This document shows, piece by piece, positions 16,742 to 25,254 of a DNA stretch of 64,000 nt; position 1 is the first letter of the stretch, and each line of letters starts with the position of its first letter. The notes beneath the pieces are model-generated. The model did not search any database. It was not told the origin of the DNA and saw only the letters and a program-made list of their open reading frames with translations. A program made the translations under genes and the position numbers. The DNA comes from Clostridia bacterium (lineage in GTDB: Bacteria > Bacillota > Clostridia > Saccharofermentanales > Saccharofermentanaceae): contig JAEEIT010000131.1 of assembly GCA_016281535.1 (NCBI GenBank), positions 1 through 64,000 on the forward strand, given 5' to 3'.

Positions 16742-19700
16742 ATGTATAAAAAAGTATCGCCGGATATGAAATTTATCGATCGCGAGAAAGAAGTGCTGGC
16801 TTTCTGGAAAGCAAATGACATCCAGAAGAAGTCCATCCGCCCCGAGAAGGACGGAACACCGAGTTTTACACTCTATGACGGTCCGCCGACAGCGAACGGC
16901 AAGCCGCACATCGGACATATTAAGACCCGTGTTATTAAGGATGTTGTTCCGAGATACCATTCCATGAAGGGTGAGCACGTACAGTTTAAGGCGGGCTGGG
17001 ATACACACGGCCTTCCGGTTGAACTGGAAGTTGAGAAGATGCTGGGCATCAACGGCAAGCCTCAGATCGAAGAGTACGGTGTGGAGCCGTTCATCAAGAA
17101 GTGTAAGGAATCTGTCTGGAAGTATAAGGAAGAATGGGAGCAGATGTCTGACCGGGTCGGTTTCTGGGCGGACATGGAGCATCCTTATGTTACCTACGAC
17201 AATACGTATATCGAGTCCGAATGGTGGGCGCTTAAGACCCTCTGGGACAAGGGTATGCTCTATAAGGGCCATAAGATCGTTCCTTACTGCCCGAGATGCG
17301 GTACGGCGCTGTCGAGCCATGAGGTGGCCCAGGGATATAAGGCGGTAAAAGAGAATTCCGTATTCGTACGTTTTAAGACTGTCGGGGAGGAAGATACCTA
17401 TTTCGCGGCCTGGACAACGACACCGTGGACCCTTCCGTCGAACGTGGCACTCTGTGTCAGCCCGACAGACGAGTATGTCAAGATCGCGGTTCCGAAGGAT
17501 CTTGACGGGACAGAGAAGAAAGTCATGTATTACATGGCGGGATGTCTCGTACCGCAGCTGTTCGACGAATATGAGATCCTTGAGAGATATCAGGGAACCG
17601 AACTCGTCGGTAAGAAGTATGAAGCGCTTTTCCCGTATTCTGAGAACATCGTGGCCAAGAGCCGGAAAGATGCCTTCAAGGTATGTGCGGACAGCTATGT
17701 TACCATGAGTGATGGTACCGGTATCGTTCATATTGCACCGGCTTTCGGTGAGGATGACGCCCGTGTCGGACGCGATAATGACCTGCCGTTCGTTCAGCTG
17801 GTTAAGGAAGACGGTACGCTTCCGGATGAGTGCGAGGAATTCGGCGGACTGTTCGTTAAGGATGCCGATCCGCTTATCATCAAGAAGCTCAACATCGAAG
17901 GCAAACTTCTGAAGAAGATGCCGTATGAGCACGATTATCCGTTCTGTTGGAGATGCGATACTCCGCTTATCTACTACGCAAGATCTTCCTGGTTCATCGC
18001 CATGACAAAGGTCAAGGATGCGCTTGTTAAGAGCAACCGTATGGCGAACTGGTATCCGGAGACGATCCGTGACGGCCGTATGGGTAACTTCCTTGAAAAT
18101 GTTGTAGACTGGGGTATTTCCCGTGAGCGTTACTGGGGTACACCGCTTCCGGTATGGGAGTGTGAATGCGGACACCGTCAGTGCATCGGTTCGATCGAAG
18201 AACTGAAGGCGAAGTCCACTGACTGCCCGGACGATATCGAGCTGCATAAGCCTTATGTGGATAACGTACATGTTACCTGTGAGAAGTGCGGGAAACCGAT
18301 GACGCGTGTTTCCGAGGTCATCGACTGCTGGTTCGACAGCGGTGCGATGCCGTTCGCCCAGTTCCACTATCCTTTCGAGAATAAGGAATTCTTCGAGTCC
18401 CATTATCCGTGCCAGTTTATCTCGGAGGCACTCGACCAGACACGTGGATGGTTCTACTCGCTTCTTGCCATCAGCACACAGCTGTTCGGCAGATCGCCTT
18501 TCGAGAATGTTATCGTCATGGGCCTTGTCCAGGATAAGGACGGCATCAAGATGAGTAAGCATAAGGGTAATGTGGTTGACCCGTGGGATATCCTGAACCG
18601 TCAGGGCGCCGATGCGGCAAGATGGTATTTCTACAGTGCGAATGCGCCGTGGCTGCCGTCCCGATTTGACCACAGCAACGTGGATAAGATCCTCGGAAAG
18701 TTCATGGGAACGCTCTGGAATACTTATGCATTCTATATCCTCTACGCCGAGATCGATCAGTTCGATCCGACCAAGTACAGCCTCGAGTACGATAAGCTTT
18801 CCGTTATGGACAAGTGGATCCTGTCTCGTCTTTCTTCGCTGGAGAAGATCGTGGACAGCAAGATGCAGGGATACGACATCACAGGTGCTTCCCGTCTGAT
18901 GGAGACTTTTGTGGATGATCTTTCGAACTGGTATGTACGCCGTGGCCGTGAGAGATACTGGGGCGGAGATATGACGCAGGATAAGATCAATGCGTTCATG
19001 ACTCTGTATACGGCTCTCGAGCAGTTCTGCCGTCTGGCAGCGCCGTTCATCCCGTTCATGACAGAGGCGATCTACCAGAATCTCGTCCGTTCTGTAGATG
19101 AGAATGCTCCGATGTCTATCCATATGTGCGATTATCCGGTTGCTAATGAAGCCTGGATCGACGAAGATCTGGAGAAGAACATGGACGATGTCCAGCAGAT
19201 CGTCACTCTGGCTCTGGCCTGCCGTCAGCAGGCGAACCTTAAGATCCGTCAGCCGCTCAGCAAACTCTATGCAGTATGTGAAGATGAGCTTCCTTCCGAG
19301 TATCAGACGATCATTAAGGAAGAATTGAATGTGCACGAAGTGCTTTTCCTGAAGGATGCTTCGACACTTGTGGACTATAAGTTCAAGCCGCAGCTGAGAA
19401 CTCTCGGTAGAAAACTGGGTGCGAAGCTGAATGCTGCGAAAGAAGTGATCGCGGCGCTCCCGGGTAAGGAGACCATGGCGGCTCTTGAGAGGGATGGAAA
19501 GATCACGATCGAAGTCGATGGTGAGTCTTTCGAGCTTCTGACAGAAGACCTCCTGGTCGAGAATGTTCAGCCGGAAGGCCTCTCCACACAGGCGGATAAA
19601 GGCTTCACCGTATCTCTGGATACGAAGCTTGATGAGGGACTGATCGAAGAGGGATTCGTTCGTGAGATCGTTTCCAAGATCCAGAATCAGAGAAAGAGTT

Positions 19701-19894
19701 CCGGATTTGAGATCACCGACCGTATCATCGTGACTTATTCCTGTGAGGAGAAGATGAAGGCAATCTTCAGTAAGTATAGCGAGGCCATTGCGTCTGACGT
19801 TCTGGCGATTGAGTTCCGCGAAGGGGAGAACGAGGATTCGAGAGAGTGGGATATCAATGGCGAGAAGGTCAAGATCTCGCTGGCGAAGAAGTGA
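16742..19894 (+). CDS. ileS: Isoleucyl-tRNA synthetase, type 2 (eukaryote-like)
   Basis: It charges tRNA-Ile with isoleucine in the cytoplasm. The HIGH-type motif reads [17 protein letters not shown] and the second signature is KMSKHKGN. The His in KMSKH, the length of 1050 aa and the lack of the C-terminal zinc finger of ordinary bacterial IleRS match the type 2 form. That form is known to be naturally tolerant of mupirocin; tolerance here is inference. The editing domain is present ([32 protein letters not shown]). Cys pairs CPRC and CEKC may bind zinc. The GAGG ribosome-binding site is about 8 nt upstream. It opens a run of nine closely spaced genes through ispH. Confidence 0.97.
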   Translation: MYKKVSPDMKFIDREKEVLAFWKANDIQKKSIRPEKDGTPSFTLYDGPPTANGKPHIGHIKTRVIKDVVPRYHSMKGEHVQFKAGWDTHGLPVELEVEKMLGINGKPQIEEYGVEPFIKKCKESVWKYKEEWEQMSDRVGFWADMEHPYVTYDNTYIESEWWALKTLWDKGMLYKGHKIVPYCPRCGTALSSHEVAQGYKAVKENSVFVRFKTVGEEDTYFAAWTTTPWTLPSNVALCVSPTDEYVKIAVPKDLDGTEKKVMYYMAGCLVPQLFDEYEILERYQGTELVGKKYEALFPYSENIVAKSRKDAFKVCADSYVTMSDGTGIVHIAPAFGEDDARVGRDNDLPFVQLVKEDGTLPDECEEFGGLFVKDADPLIIKKLNIEGKLLKKMPYEHDYPFCWRCDTPLIYYARSSWFIAMTKVKDALVKSNRMANWYPETIRDGRMGNFLENVVDWGISRERYWGTPLPVWECECGHRQCIGSIEELKAKSTDCPDDIELHKPYVDNVHVTCEKCGKPMTRVSEVIDCWFDSGAMPFAQFHYPFENKEFFESHYPCQFISEALDQTRGWFYSLLAISTQLFGRSPFENVIVMGLVQDKDGIKMSKHKGNVVDPWDILNRQGADAARWYFYSANAPWLPSRFDHSNVDKILGKFMGTLWNTYAFYILYAEIDQFDPTKYSLEYDKLSVMDKWILSRLSSLEKIVDSKMQGYDITGASRLMETFVDDLSNWYVRRGRERYWGGDMTQDKINAFMTLYTALEQFCRLAAPFIPFMTEAIYQNLVRSVDENAPMSIHMCDYPVANEAWIDEDLEKNMDDVQQIVTLALACRQQANLKIRQPLSKLYAVCEDELPSEYQTIIKEELNVHEVLFLKDASTLVDYKFKPQLRTLGRKLGAKLNAAKEVIAALPGKETMAALERDGKITIEVDGESFELLTEDLLVENVQPEGLSTQADKGFTVSLDTKLDEGLIEEGFVREIVSKIQNQRKSSGFEITDRIIVTYSCEEKMKAIFSKYSEAIASDVLAIEFREGENEDSREWDINGEKVKISLAKK

Positions 19895-19908
19895 GGTAGT
19901 AAGAAGAC

Positions 19909-20631
19909 ATGCTGTTTGAGATCATCAGATCAGGTGCCTCTATACCGGAAATCATTATCGAAGTGACCATGCTGATCATGGTTCTGAGTTTTACGTTCTC
20001 GAGCCATGAGTTCATGCATGCGTGGGTCGCGGAGAAAATGGGGGACGATACACCGAGACGGCAGGGGCGTATTACGCTGAATCCTCTGGCGCATATCGAT
20101 CCTTTCGGAACGATCATGCTGCTCCTGGCCGGGTTCGGCTGGGCGAAGCCTGTCCAGTATAACCCCAATAATCTTAAGAAGTATAATAGATGGACGTGCG
20201 AACGCCTCATCAGCCTTGCCGGCGTAACGGCCAACTATGTGACGGCGATCCTCGGTACCATTCTCCTGGTGATTCTGGAAGTGGTGTTTATTAAGAATCC
20301 GGCAACGAGCGATAAGGGACTTTTGTTCCAGACACTGGTCCTTACTTTCTTCTTCTATCTGACGGAGTATGGATTCCTGTTCATGGCATTTAACCTGATT
20401 CCGATCCCTCCGCTGGACGGCTACCGGTTCATTTCGACGTTCGTCCCGTACAAATGGAGACGTATGTTTGATGAGTTCTCACAGTACAGTTACTATGTTT
20501 TCTTCGCGCTCCTGCTCATGGGACGTTTCGGAAATATAAACATCTTAAGCCGGCTCGTACGGCTGATCGAGACGCCGTTCCGATGGCCGATCGACAAACT
20601 GGCCGATTGGCTATTCGGAGTACTGATATAA
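19909..20631 (+). CDS. M50-family site-2-protease-like membrane protein
   Basis: A 240-aa integral membrane protein of the short YwhC/site-2 protease type. The zinc motif HExxH is present in [17 protein letters not shown]. The third ligand region is [13 protein letters not shown], the NPxxDG-like motif near the C-terminus. Four or more hydrophobic helices are visible (about 15-35, 75-90, 105-130, 145-165). There is no PDZ domain, unlike the RseP homologue later in the window. Members of this group sit beside trpS and scpA in many Firmicutes, as here (14 bp after ileS, 28 bp before trpS), although the substrate is not known. Confidence 0.85.
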   Translation: MLFEIIRSGASIPEIIIEVTMLIMVLSFTFSSHEFMHAWVAEKMGDDTPRRQGRITLNPLAHIDPFGTIMLLLAGFGWAKPVQYNPNNLKKYNRWTCERLISLAGVTANYVTAILGTILLVILEVVFIKNPATSDKGLLFQTLVLTFFFYLTEYGFLFMAFNLIPIPPLDGYRFISTFVPYKWRRMFDEFSQYSYYVFFALLLMGRFGNINILSRLVRLIETPFRWPIDKLADWLFGVLI

Positions 20632-20659
20632 ATTTCGTATAAATATATAAGAGGTGAAC

Positions 20660-21664
20660 ATGGAAAACAAAATCGTACTTTCAGGAACACGTCCTACGGG
20701 CAATATCCATTTGGGTAATTATTTCGGCGCCATCGAGAACTGGGTCCGTCTTCAGGACCAGTATGAGTGCTATTTCTTCATCGCGGACTGGCATGCACTG
20801 ACGACAGGGTATGCCGATACGGATGTGCTCCGTAAGAATACACTGGGCCTTCTTGCCGATATTCTCGCTAGTGGTGTGGATCCGGATAAAGCAACGATCT
20901 TCCTGCAGTCCGATGTGAAGCAGCATGCAGAACTTTATCTTCTGCTTGGTATGAATACTCCGCTTTCCTGGCTGGAAAGATGCCCGACCTATAAGGACAT
21001 GATTGCAAACATGTCTTCTGAGAAAGATATCATGACCTACGGTTTCCTCGGTTACCCGGTCCTTATGGCGGCAGACATCCTGATGTATCGCGCGAATTAC
21101 GTGCCGGTCGGTGAAGACCAGCAGGCTCACCTTGAGATCACACGCGAACTGGCAAGACGTTTTAACTATCTTTACAAGTCTGAAGTGCTTCCGGAACCGC
21201 AGCCGCTCTTTACAAAGGCAAAGGTCCTTCCGGGAACAGACGGAAGAAAGATGAGTAAGAGCTACGGCAATACGATCGCTCTTGCGGATACGCCGGAAGA
21301 CGTAAAGAAGAAGGTCATGAGCATGATCACTGACCCGGCCCGTATCAGAAAAGATGACCCGGGTCATCCGGATATCTGTACGGTTTATGCATTCCATAAG
21401 GTCTTTAATGAGGACAAGGTCCCGGAGATCACGGAACAGTGCAAGGGCGGCTGCATCGGATGTGTGGCCTGTAAGAGGATGCTTCAGGAGAAGATCGCCG
21501 AGTTCCATACTCCGATCTATGAGAAGAGAACCGCGCTTCTTCAGGATGAGCCGAAGCTTCTGGATATTCTTCGTGCCGGAAGAGAAAAAGCCGGCAAGAA
21601 GGCGGAAGAGACGATCCGTGAAGTCCGGAAAGCCGTCATGATCGGATTCGATGATGTAAAGTAA
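20660..21664 (+). CDS. trpS: Tryptophanyl-tRNA synthetase with probable Fe-S cysteines
   Basis: It attaches tryptophan to tRNA-Trp. ATG 20660 follows GAGG closely and is preferred to the track start GTG 20654; 334 aa is the usual size. The HIGH motif is SGTRPTGNIHLGNYFGA and the second is RKMSKSYGN. A cysteine set, C240-x20-C261-x6-C268-x2-C271, closely resembles the C-x22-C-x6-C-x2-C that binds a [4Fe-4S] cluster in Thermotoga maritima TrpRS. One further Cys (C265) sits inside. The cluster is inferred, not shown. No T-box or trp leader lies upstream; the 28-bp gap points to expression from the ileS promoter. Confidence 0.96.
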   Translation: MENKIVLSGTRPTGNIHLGNYFGAIENWVRLQDQYECYFFIADWHALTTGYADTDVLRKNTLGLLADILASGVDPDKATIFLQSDVKQHAELYLLLGMNTPLSWLERCPTYKDMIANMSSEKDIMTYGFLGYPVLMAADILMYRANYVPVGEDQQAHLEITRELARRFNYLYKSEVLPEPQPLFTKAKVLPGTDGRKMSKSYGNTIALADTPEDVKKKVMSMITDPARIRKDDPGHPDICTVYAFHKVFNEDKVPEITEQCKGGCIGCVACKRMLQEKIAEFHTPIYEKRTALLQDEPKLLDILRAGREKAGKKAEETIREVRKAVMIGFDDVK

Positions 21665-21692
21665 GCTGAAACAGAGGTCTTGAGGTAGGAAC

Positions 21693-22514
21693 GTGGTATC
21701 GGTCAAGGAAAATCCACAGGTCAAGCTTCGGAAATTTGAAGGTCCGCTGGACCTTCTGTTTCATTTGATCGAAAAAAACGATATCGATATCTACGATATC
21801 CCGATTGCCGAGATCACGGACCAGTATATGGATTACCTCGAGAAGATGAGTTCGCTGGACATGGAAGTGGCTTCGGAATTCCTCCTGATGGCGGCAACGC
21901 TGGTACATATCAAGTCGAGGATGCTGCTTCCGGATCACCGGGCAGGGGAACAGGTTTCCGAACCGGATCCGCGTGAAGAACTGGTGGTCAAGCTTCTCGA
22001 GTACCGGCGCTGTAAGATGCTGGCGTCGGACCTCAAGGACCGTTTCCGTGATTATTCGAAATGTACATACCGCCTTCCGATGACGCCGGCCTCTTTAGGT
22101 ATTGAGATCAAAGAAGCACCGGCACCGGTCGACAGTGATATGCTCGATAAGGGGGTGGAAGAGGTCTGCAGCCGGAATAAGATCCGGTTCGCGGATATCG
22201 CTTCCCGTATTACCCATATTCTGAAAAGAGACAAATTCTCCATTCGTGATAAAATAAGATTTGTGTGGAACGGCATTGTGAAGAGAGGAAAGGTATTCTT
22301 TCATGAGCTGTTCCCTGTACATCAGGTGGAGAAGATGGACCGTATCGTCGGGTTTCTGGCGGTGCTGGAGCTTCTTCGTGGCGATCAGATCAAGGCGGAG
22401 CAGGAGAAACCCTTCGATGTGATTCTGATCGAACCGAAGAAGGACAAACTCGATGAAGAGAGATTCGGTCTGGATCCGACTGTGGAATCGAAGGAGCTGG
22501 CCTCGTATGACTGA
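21693..22514 (+). CDS. scpA: Segregation and condensation protein A (kleisin)
   Basis: ScpA is the kleisin that bridges the SMC heads and works with ScpB in chromosome compaction and segregation. The start is GTG 21693 after GAGGTAGGA. The N-terminus has the hallmark VKLRKFEGPLDLLFHLIEKNDIDIYDIPIAEITDQYMDYL, and the C-terminal winged helix contains FLAVLELLRGDQIKAEQ. The length of 273 aa is normal. Its end overlaps scpB by 8 bp. The smc gene is not in the window. Confidence 0.96.
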   Translation: MVSVKENPQVKLRKFEGPLDLLFHLIEKNDIDIYDIPIAEITDQYMDYLEKMSSLDMEVASEFLLMAATLVHIKSRMLLPDHRAGEQVSEPDPREELVVKLLEYRRCKMLASDLKDRFRDYSKCTYRLPMTPASLGIEIKEAPAPVDSDMLDKGVEEVCSRNKIRFADIASRITHILKRDKFSIRDKIRFVWNGIVKRGKVFFHELFPVHQVEKMDRIVGFLAVLELLRGDQIKAEQEKPFDVILIEPKKDKLDEERFGLDPTVESKELASYD

Positions 22515-23169
22515 TGGTATGGAGCGTGAAAACAAAATAACGGTTCAGGAGCTTCCGTCGGCATTGGAGGCAATATTGTTCGCGCATGGGGATCCGATCT
22601 CAGTGGACCGACTCTGTGAGATCACGGATATGCCGAAGGAAGCTGTGGAAGAAACGCTGCAGCGTATGATGAAGGATTATGAGACGAATCCCTGGGGCGG
22701 ACTTCTGATCAGGAAGGCAGATGACTGTTATGTGATGTGCACGAAACCTTCGATGAAACCGGTTCTCGAGCGCATGTTCGCGCCCCGTTCGCGTCCGCCG
22801 ATGTCACAGGCGACATATGAGACGCTGGCGGTCATTGCCTATAACCAGCCGGTGACCCGTGCGCAGATCGAAGCGGTCCGAGGGGTTAGTTCAGACTCGA
22901 TCGTGAGCCGTCTGATCGAAAGAGGTCTGGTCGAAGAATGCGGTACTCTGGATGCTCCGGGGCGGCCGGCGCTCTTCCGTACGACGCAGCAGTTCCTCCT
23001 GGAATTCGGTATCTCTTCGGTATCCGAGATGCCTGCGATGGAACTCATGATGTATAAGACGATCCGTGATCTTCAGGATTCTCTTGAAGAAGCGGCGGGA
23101 AATAAAGATGATCGACAGATCTCTATCGAAAACTGGATGGATGATCAAAAAGGAGATGAGACGATATGA
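22507..23169 (+). CDS. scpB: Segregation and condensation protein B
   Basis: Partner of ScpA in the SMC complex, made of two winged-helix domains. ATG 22507 has AAGGAG 10 nt upstream, within the scpA end, and gives 220 aa; the track start at 22453 is too early. Motifs include LPSALEAILFAHGDPISVDRL and LAVIAYNQPVTRAQIEAVRGVSSDSIVSRLIERGLVEECG, which is highly conserved in the family, and APGRPALFRTTQQFLLEFGI. The stop overlaps the next gene as ATGA. Confidence 0.95.
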   Translation: MTDGMERENKITVQELPSALEAILFAHGDPISVDRLCEITDMPKEAVEETLQRMMKDYETNPWGGLLIRKADDCYVMCTKPSMKPVLERMFAPRSRPPMSQATYETLAVIAYNQPVTRAQIEAVRGVSSDSIVSRLIERGLVEECGTLDAPGRPALFRTTQQFLLEFGISSVSEMPAMELMMYKTIRDLQDSLEEAAGNKDDRQISIENWMDDQKGDETI

Positions 23170-24092
23170 ATCCGGATGTGAAGAATGAGCCGCTATCCGG
23201 CGTAGTGGAACGTATTACCGACTCACTGGACTCCATGAGTAAGGGGCAGAAAGCTATTGCACACTATATTCTCGATAACTACGAGACAGCCGCCTATATG
23301 ACGGCGGCAAAACTCGGAGAGGCGACAGGTGTGAGTGAATCGACGGTCGTCCGCTTCTCGATGGAACTGGGCTACGAGGGATATCCGCATTTCCAGAAAG
23401 TCCTTCAGGAAGAACTGAAGGTGAAATTGACGTCTGTCCAGAGACTGAATGCGGCCAGCCGATTCGCTGATGATGCCTCTGTTCTGAGGTCGATCATGCA
23501 GGCGGATATGGACAGCCTCAAGCATACATACGACAATATCGACGAAAGTGCTTTTGCCAAGGCGGTCAACATGATCCTGGAGGCAAAGAAGATCTATATC
23601 ATGGGTCTTCGCAGCTCATCTCCGCTGTCGTCTTTTATGCATTTCTATATGACTCCGCTGTTCGATGAGGTCAGACATATCCATAGTAACAGTGCCAATG
23701 AGGTCTTCGAGCAGATCCTGCCGATCGGGCCGGGAGATGTCATGATCGGCATCAGTTTCCCGCGCTACTCGACCAGAACGATCCAGTCGATGCAGTATGC
23801 CCGATCCCGTGGTGCGTCGGTGATCGTCATTACGGATAAGGGTGATACGCCGATGACGGAGAATGCGGATGTGGCGCTGTTTGCCAGGTCGGATATGGCG
23901 TCTTTCGTAGATTCGCTGACAGCGCCGTTGTCGCTGATCAATGCACTTCTGGTCGCTCTCGGTATGCACAGGAAGAGCCATATTGAGGCATCTTTCGAAG
24001 CGCTGGAGAAACTCTGGAAAGAGTATAAAGTCTACGATACGGGCAAGGACAGGGATCTTGCTGACGAAACGGATGAGGAGGAAAAATCATGA
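23166..24092 (+). CDS. RpiR-family transcriptional regulator with SIS domain
   Basis: A 308-aa regulator. The N-terminal helix-turn-helix (about 15-90) includes SKGQKAIAHYILDNYETAAYMTAAKLGEATGVSESTVVRFSMELGYEGYPHFQKVLQEEL, the typical RpiR pattern. A sugar-phosphate-binding SIS domain follows at about 125-260 (AKKIYIMGLRSSSPLSSFM, DVMIGISFPRYSTRTIQSMQYARSRGASVIVITD). RpiR proteins usually control sugar-phosphate or amino-sugar genes; its targets are not indicated here. It overlaps scpB and hutP by 4 bp at either end, so it is produced with housekeeping genes rather than beside a sugar operon. Confidence 0.9.
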   Translation: MNPDVKNEPLSGVVERITDSLDSMSKGQKAIAHYILDNYETAAYMTAAKLGEATGVSESTVVRFSMELGYEGYPHFQKVLQEELKVKLTSVQRLNAASRFADDASVLRSIMQADMDSLKHTYDNIDESAFAKAVNMILEAKKIYIMGLRSSSPLSSFMHFYMTPLFDEVRHIHSNSANEVFEQILPIGPGDVMIGISFPRYSTRTIQSMQYARSRGASVIVITDKGDTPMTENADVALFARSDMASFVDSLTAPLSLINALLVALGMHRKSHIEASFEALEKLWKEYKVYDTGKDRDLADETDEEEKS

Positions 24093-24508
24093 AAGAAGTG
24101 ATTGCCAGCAGTAAGCTTACGGCGTCAGCATCGATCCGTATCGCGCTGACGAATTCGAGAGAAGAAGAGGCGGATCTTAAGGCGAAACTTAAGGAAGAAA
24201 AAATCAGTGCGACAGCTGCCGATTTCGGTGGTGAGTTCATCTCCTCTGTAAGTAAGATTATCGAGAGATGTGTGGTAGCGGCTCAGAGAGAGGGAATCAT
24301 CGGTACCAGCCATAACGAAGAGGGAGCGCTGGCCGGTGCAGCCAGAGAAGCGATCTCGCAGATCACATCGAAGGCCATCGGTCTCAATGTCGGCGGCAAG
24401 ATAGGCATCGCGAGGTATAACGACCATATCAGTGTATGCGTGTATTTCGGTATCGGACTTCTGCATCTCAATGAGATCGCCATCGGGCTGGGTCATCGTG
24501 CGATCTAA
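24089..24508 (+). CDS. hutP: HutP-family RNA-binding antiterminator-like protein
   Basis: A 139-aa HutP homologue. In Bacillus subtilis HutP binds histidine and Mg and then RNA, to allow read-through into the histidine-use operon. The family pattern is clear: ASIRIALTNSREEEADLK, ISATAADFGGEFISSVSKIIERCVVAAQREGII, NEEGALAGAAREA and the C-terminus GLNVGGKIGIARYNDHISVCVYFGIGLLHLNEIAIGLGHRAI. Conserved His in SHNEEG, NDHIS and LGHRAI could serve metal or histidine binding. There is no hut operon in the window, so its target is elsewhere or differs. The start overlaps the RpiR gene stop as ATGA. Confidence 0.9.
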   Translation: MKEVIASSKLTASASIRIALTNSREEEADLKAKLKEEKISATAADFGGEFISSVSKIIERCVVAAQREGIIGTSHNEEGALAGAAREAISQITSKAIGLNVGGKIGIARYNDHISVCVYFGIGLLHLNEIAIGLGHRAI

Positions 24509-24569
24509 TGTAACATGATGAAAAATGAGAAAGAAGAAAACGAACAGGAGTCATAAGGGAGGAAAGAAT

Positions 24570-25232
24570 ATGGAATACTATCAGATTGCTATCGACGGAC
24601 CTTCGGGTTCGGGGAAGTCTACACTGGCGAAAGGAGTCGCGAAGAAGCTCTCCATCTTATATCTTGATACAGGTGCGATGTACCGTGCGTGCGGCCTGAA
24701 GGCGATCAAATCCGGTATCGATACGAAGGATAAGGACGCTGTGGAGAAGATGATGAAGGATATCAAGATCGATATCACGCATGAAGACGGCGAACAGCAT
24801 GTGTGGCTCGATGGTGAGGATGTGTCTTCTGAGATACGTATGCCGGGTGTTTCCGTGGCCGCATCGGATGTTTCGGCGATTCTCTGCGTGAGAGAAGCCA
24901 TGGTCGATCTTCAGAGGAAAATCTCTGAAGGGAAGAACGTCGTGCTGGATGGCAGAGATATCGGATCGAAAGTTTTCCCGGGTGCGAAGTATAAGTTCTT
25001 CCTGGTGGCGGCGGCAGAGGAGCGTGCCAGAAGAAGACTTCTTGAGCTTCAGCAGAAGGGCGTGACCGATACGACATACGAAGATGTACTTCGGGATATC
25101 CAGTACAGAGATCAGCAGGACACGACCCGCGCGGCCTCTCCACTGGTCAAAGTGGAAGATGCGATCGAGATCGATACGACCAAGATCAATATCGAAGAAA
25201 CACTCGACCTGCTTCTTTCCTATATTAAGTGA
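24570..25232 (+). CDS. cmk: Cytidylate kinase
   Basis: It phosphorylates CMP and dCMP to the diphosphates. ATG 24570 has GGGAGG 6 nt upstream and gives 220 aa; the track start at 24525 is upstream of this site. The P-loop is IAIDGPSGSGKSTLAKGVAKKL. LDTGAMYRACGLKA and NVVLDGRDIGSKVFPGAKYKFFLVAAAEERARRR are family motifs for nucleotide binding and the lid. The order cmk followed by ispH-S1 is common in Clostridia. Confidence 0.96.
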   Translation: MEYYQIAIDGPSGSGKSTLAKGVAKKLSILYLDTGAMYRACGLKAIKSGIDTKDKDAVEKMMKDIKIDITHEDGEQHVWLDGEDVSSEIRMPGVSVAASDVSAILCVREAMVDLQRKISEGKNVVLDGRDIGSKVFPGAKYKFFLVAAAEERARRRLLELQQKGVTDTTYEDVLRDIQYRDQQDTTRAASPLVKVEDAIEIDTTKINIEETLDLLLSYIK

Positions 25233-25254
25233 TAAAGATAGGCGGAAGACGGAT

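Noticed and set aside
15617-19336. 1239-aa minus-strand ORF
   Set aside because: It is antisense to the end of the GH120 gene and most of ileS, both strongly supported. Codon bias here leaves the opposite frame open. The protein matches no family I recognise and has no ribosome-binding site.
20632-20659. trp leader or T-box before trpS
   Set aside because: The gap is only 28 bp, too short for either.
25084-25254. N-terminal extension of the IspH-S1 ORF in the track
   Set aside because: It is in another frame over the end of cmk. The IspH similarity starts just after TTG 25255, which has its own ribosome-binding site.
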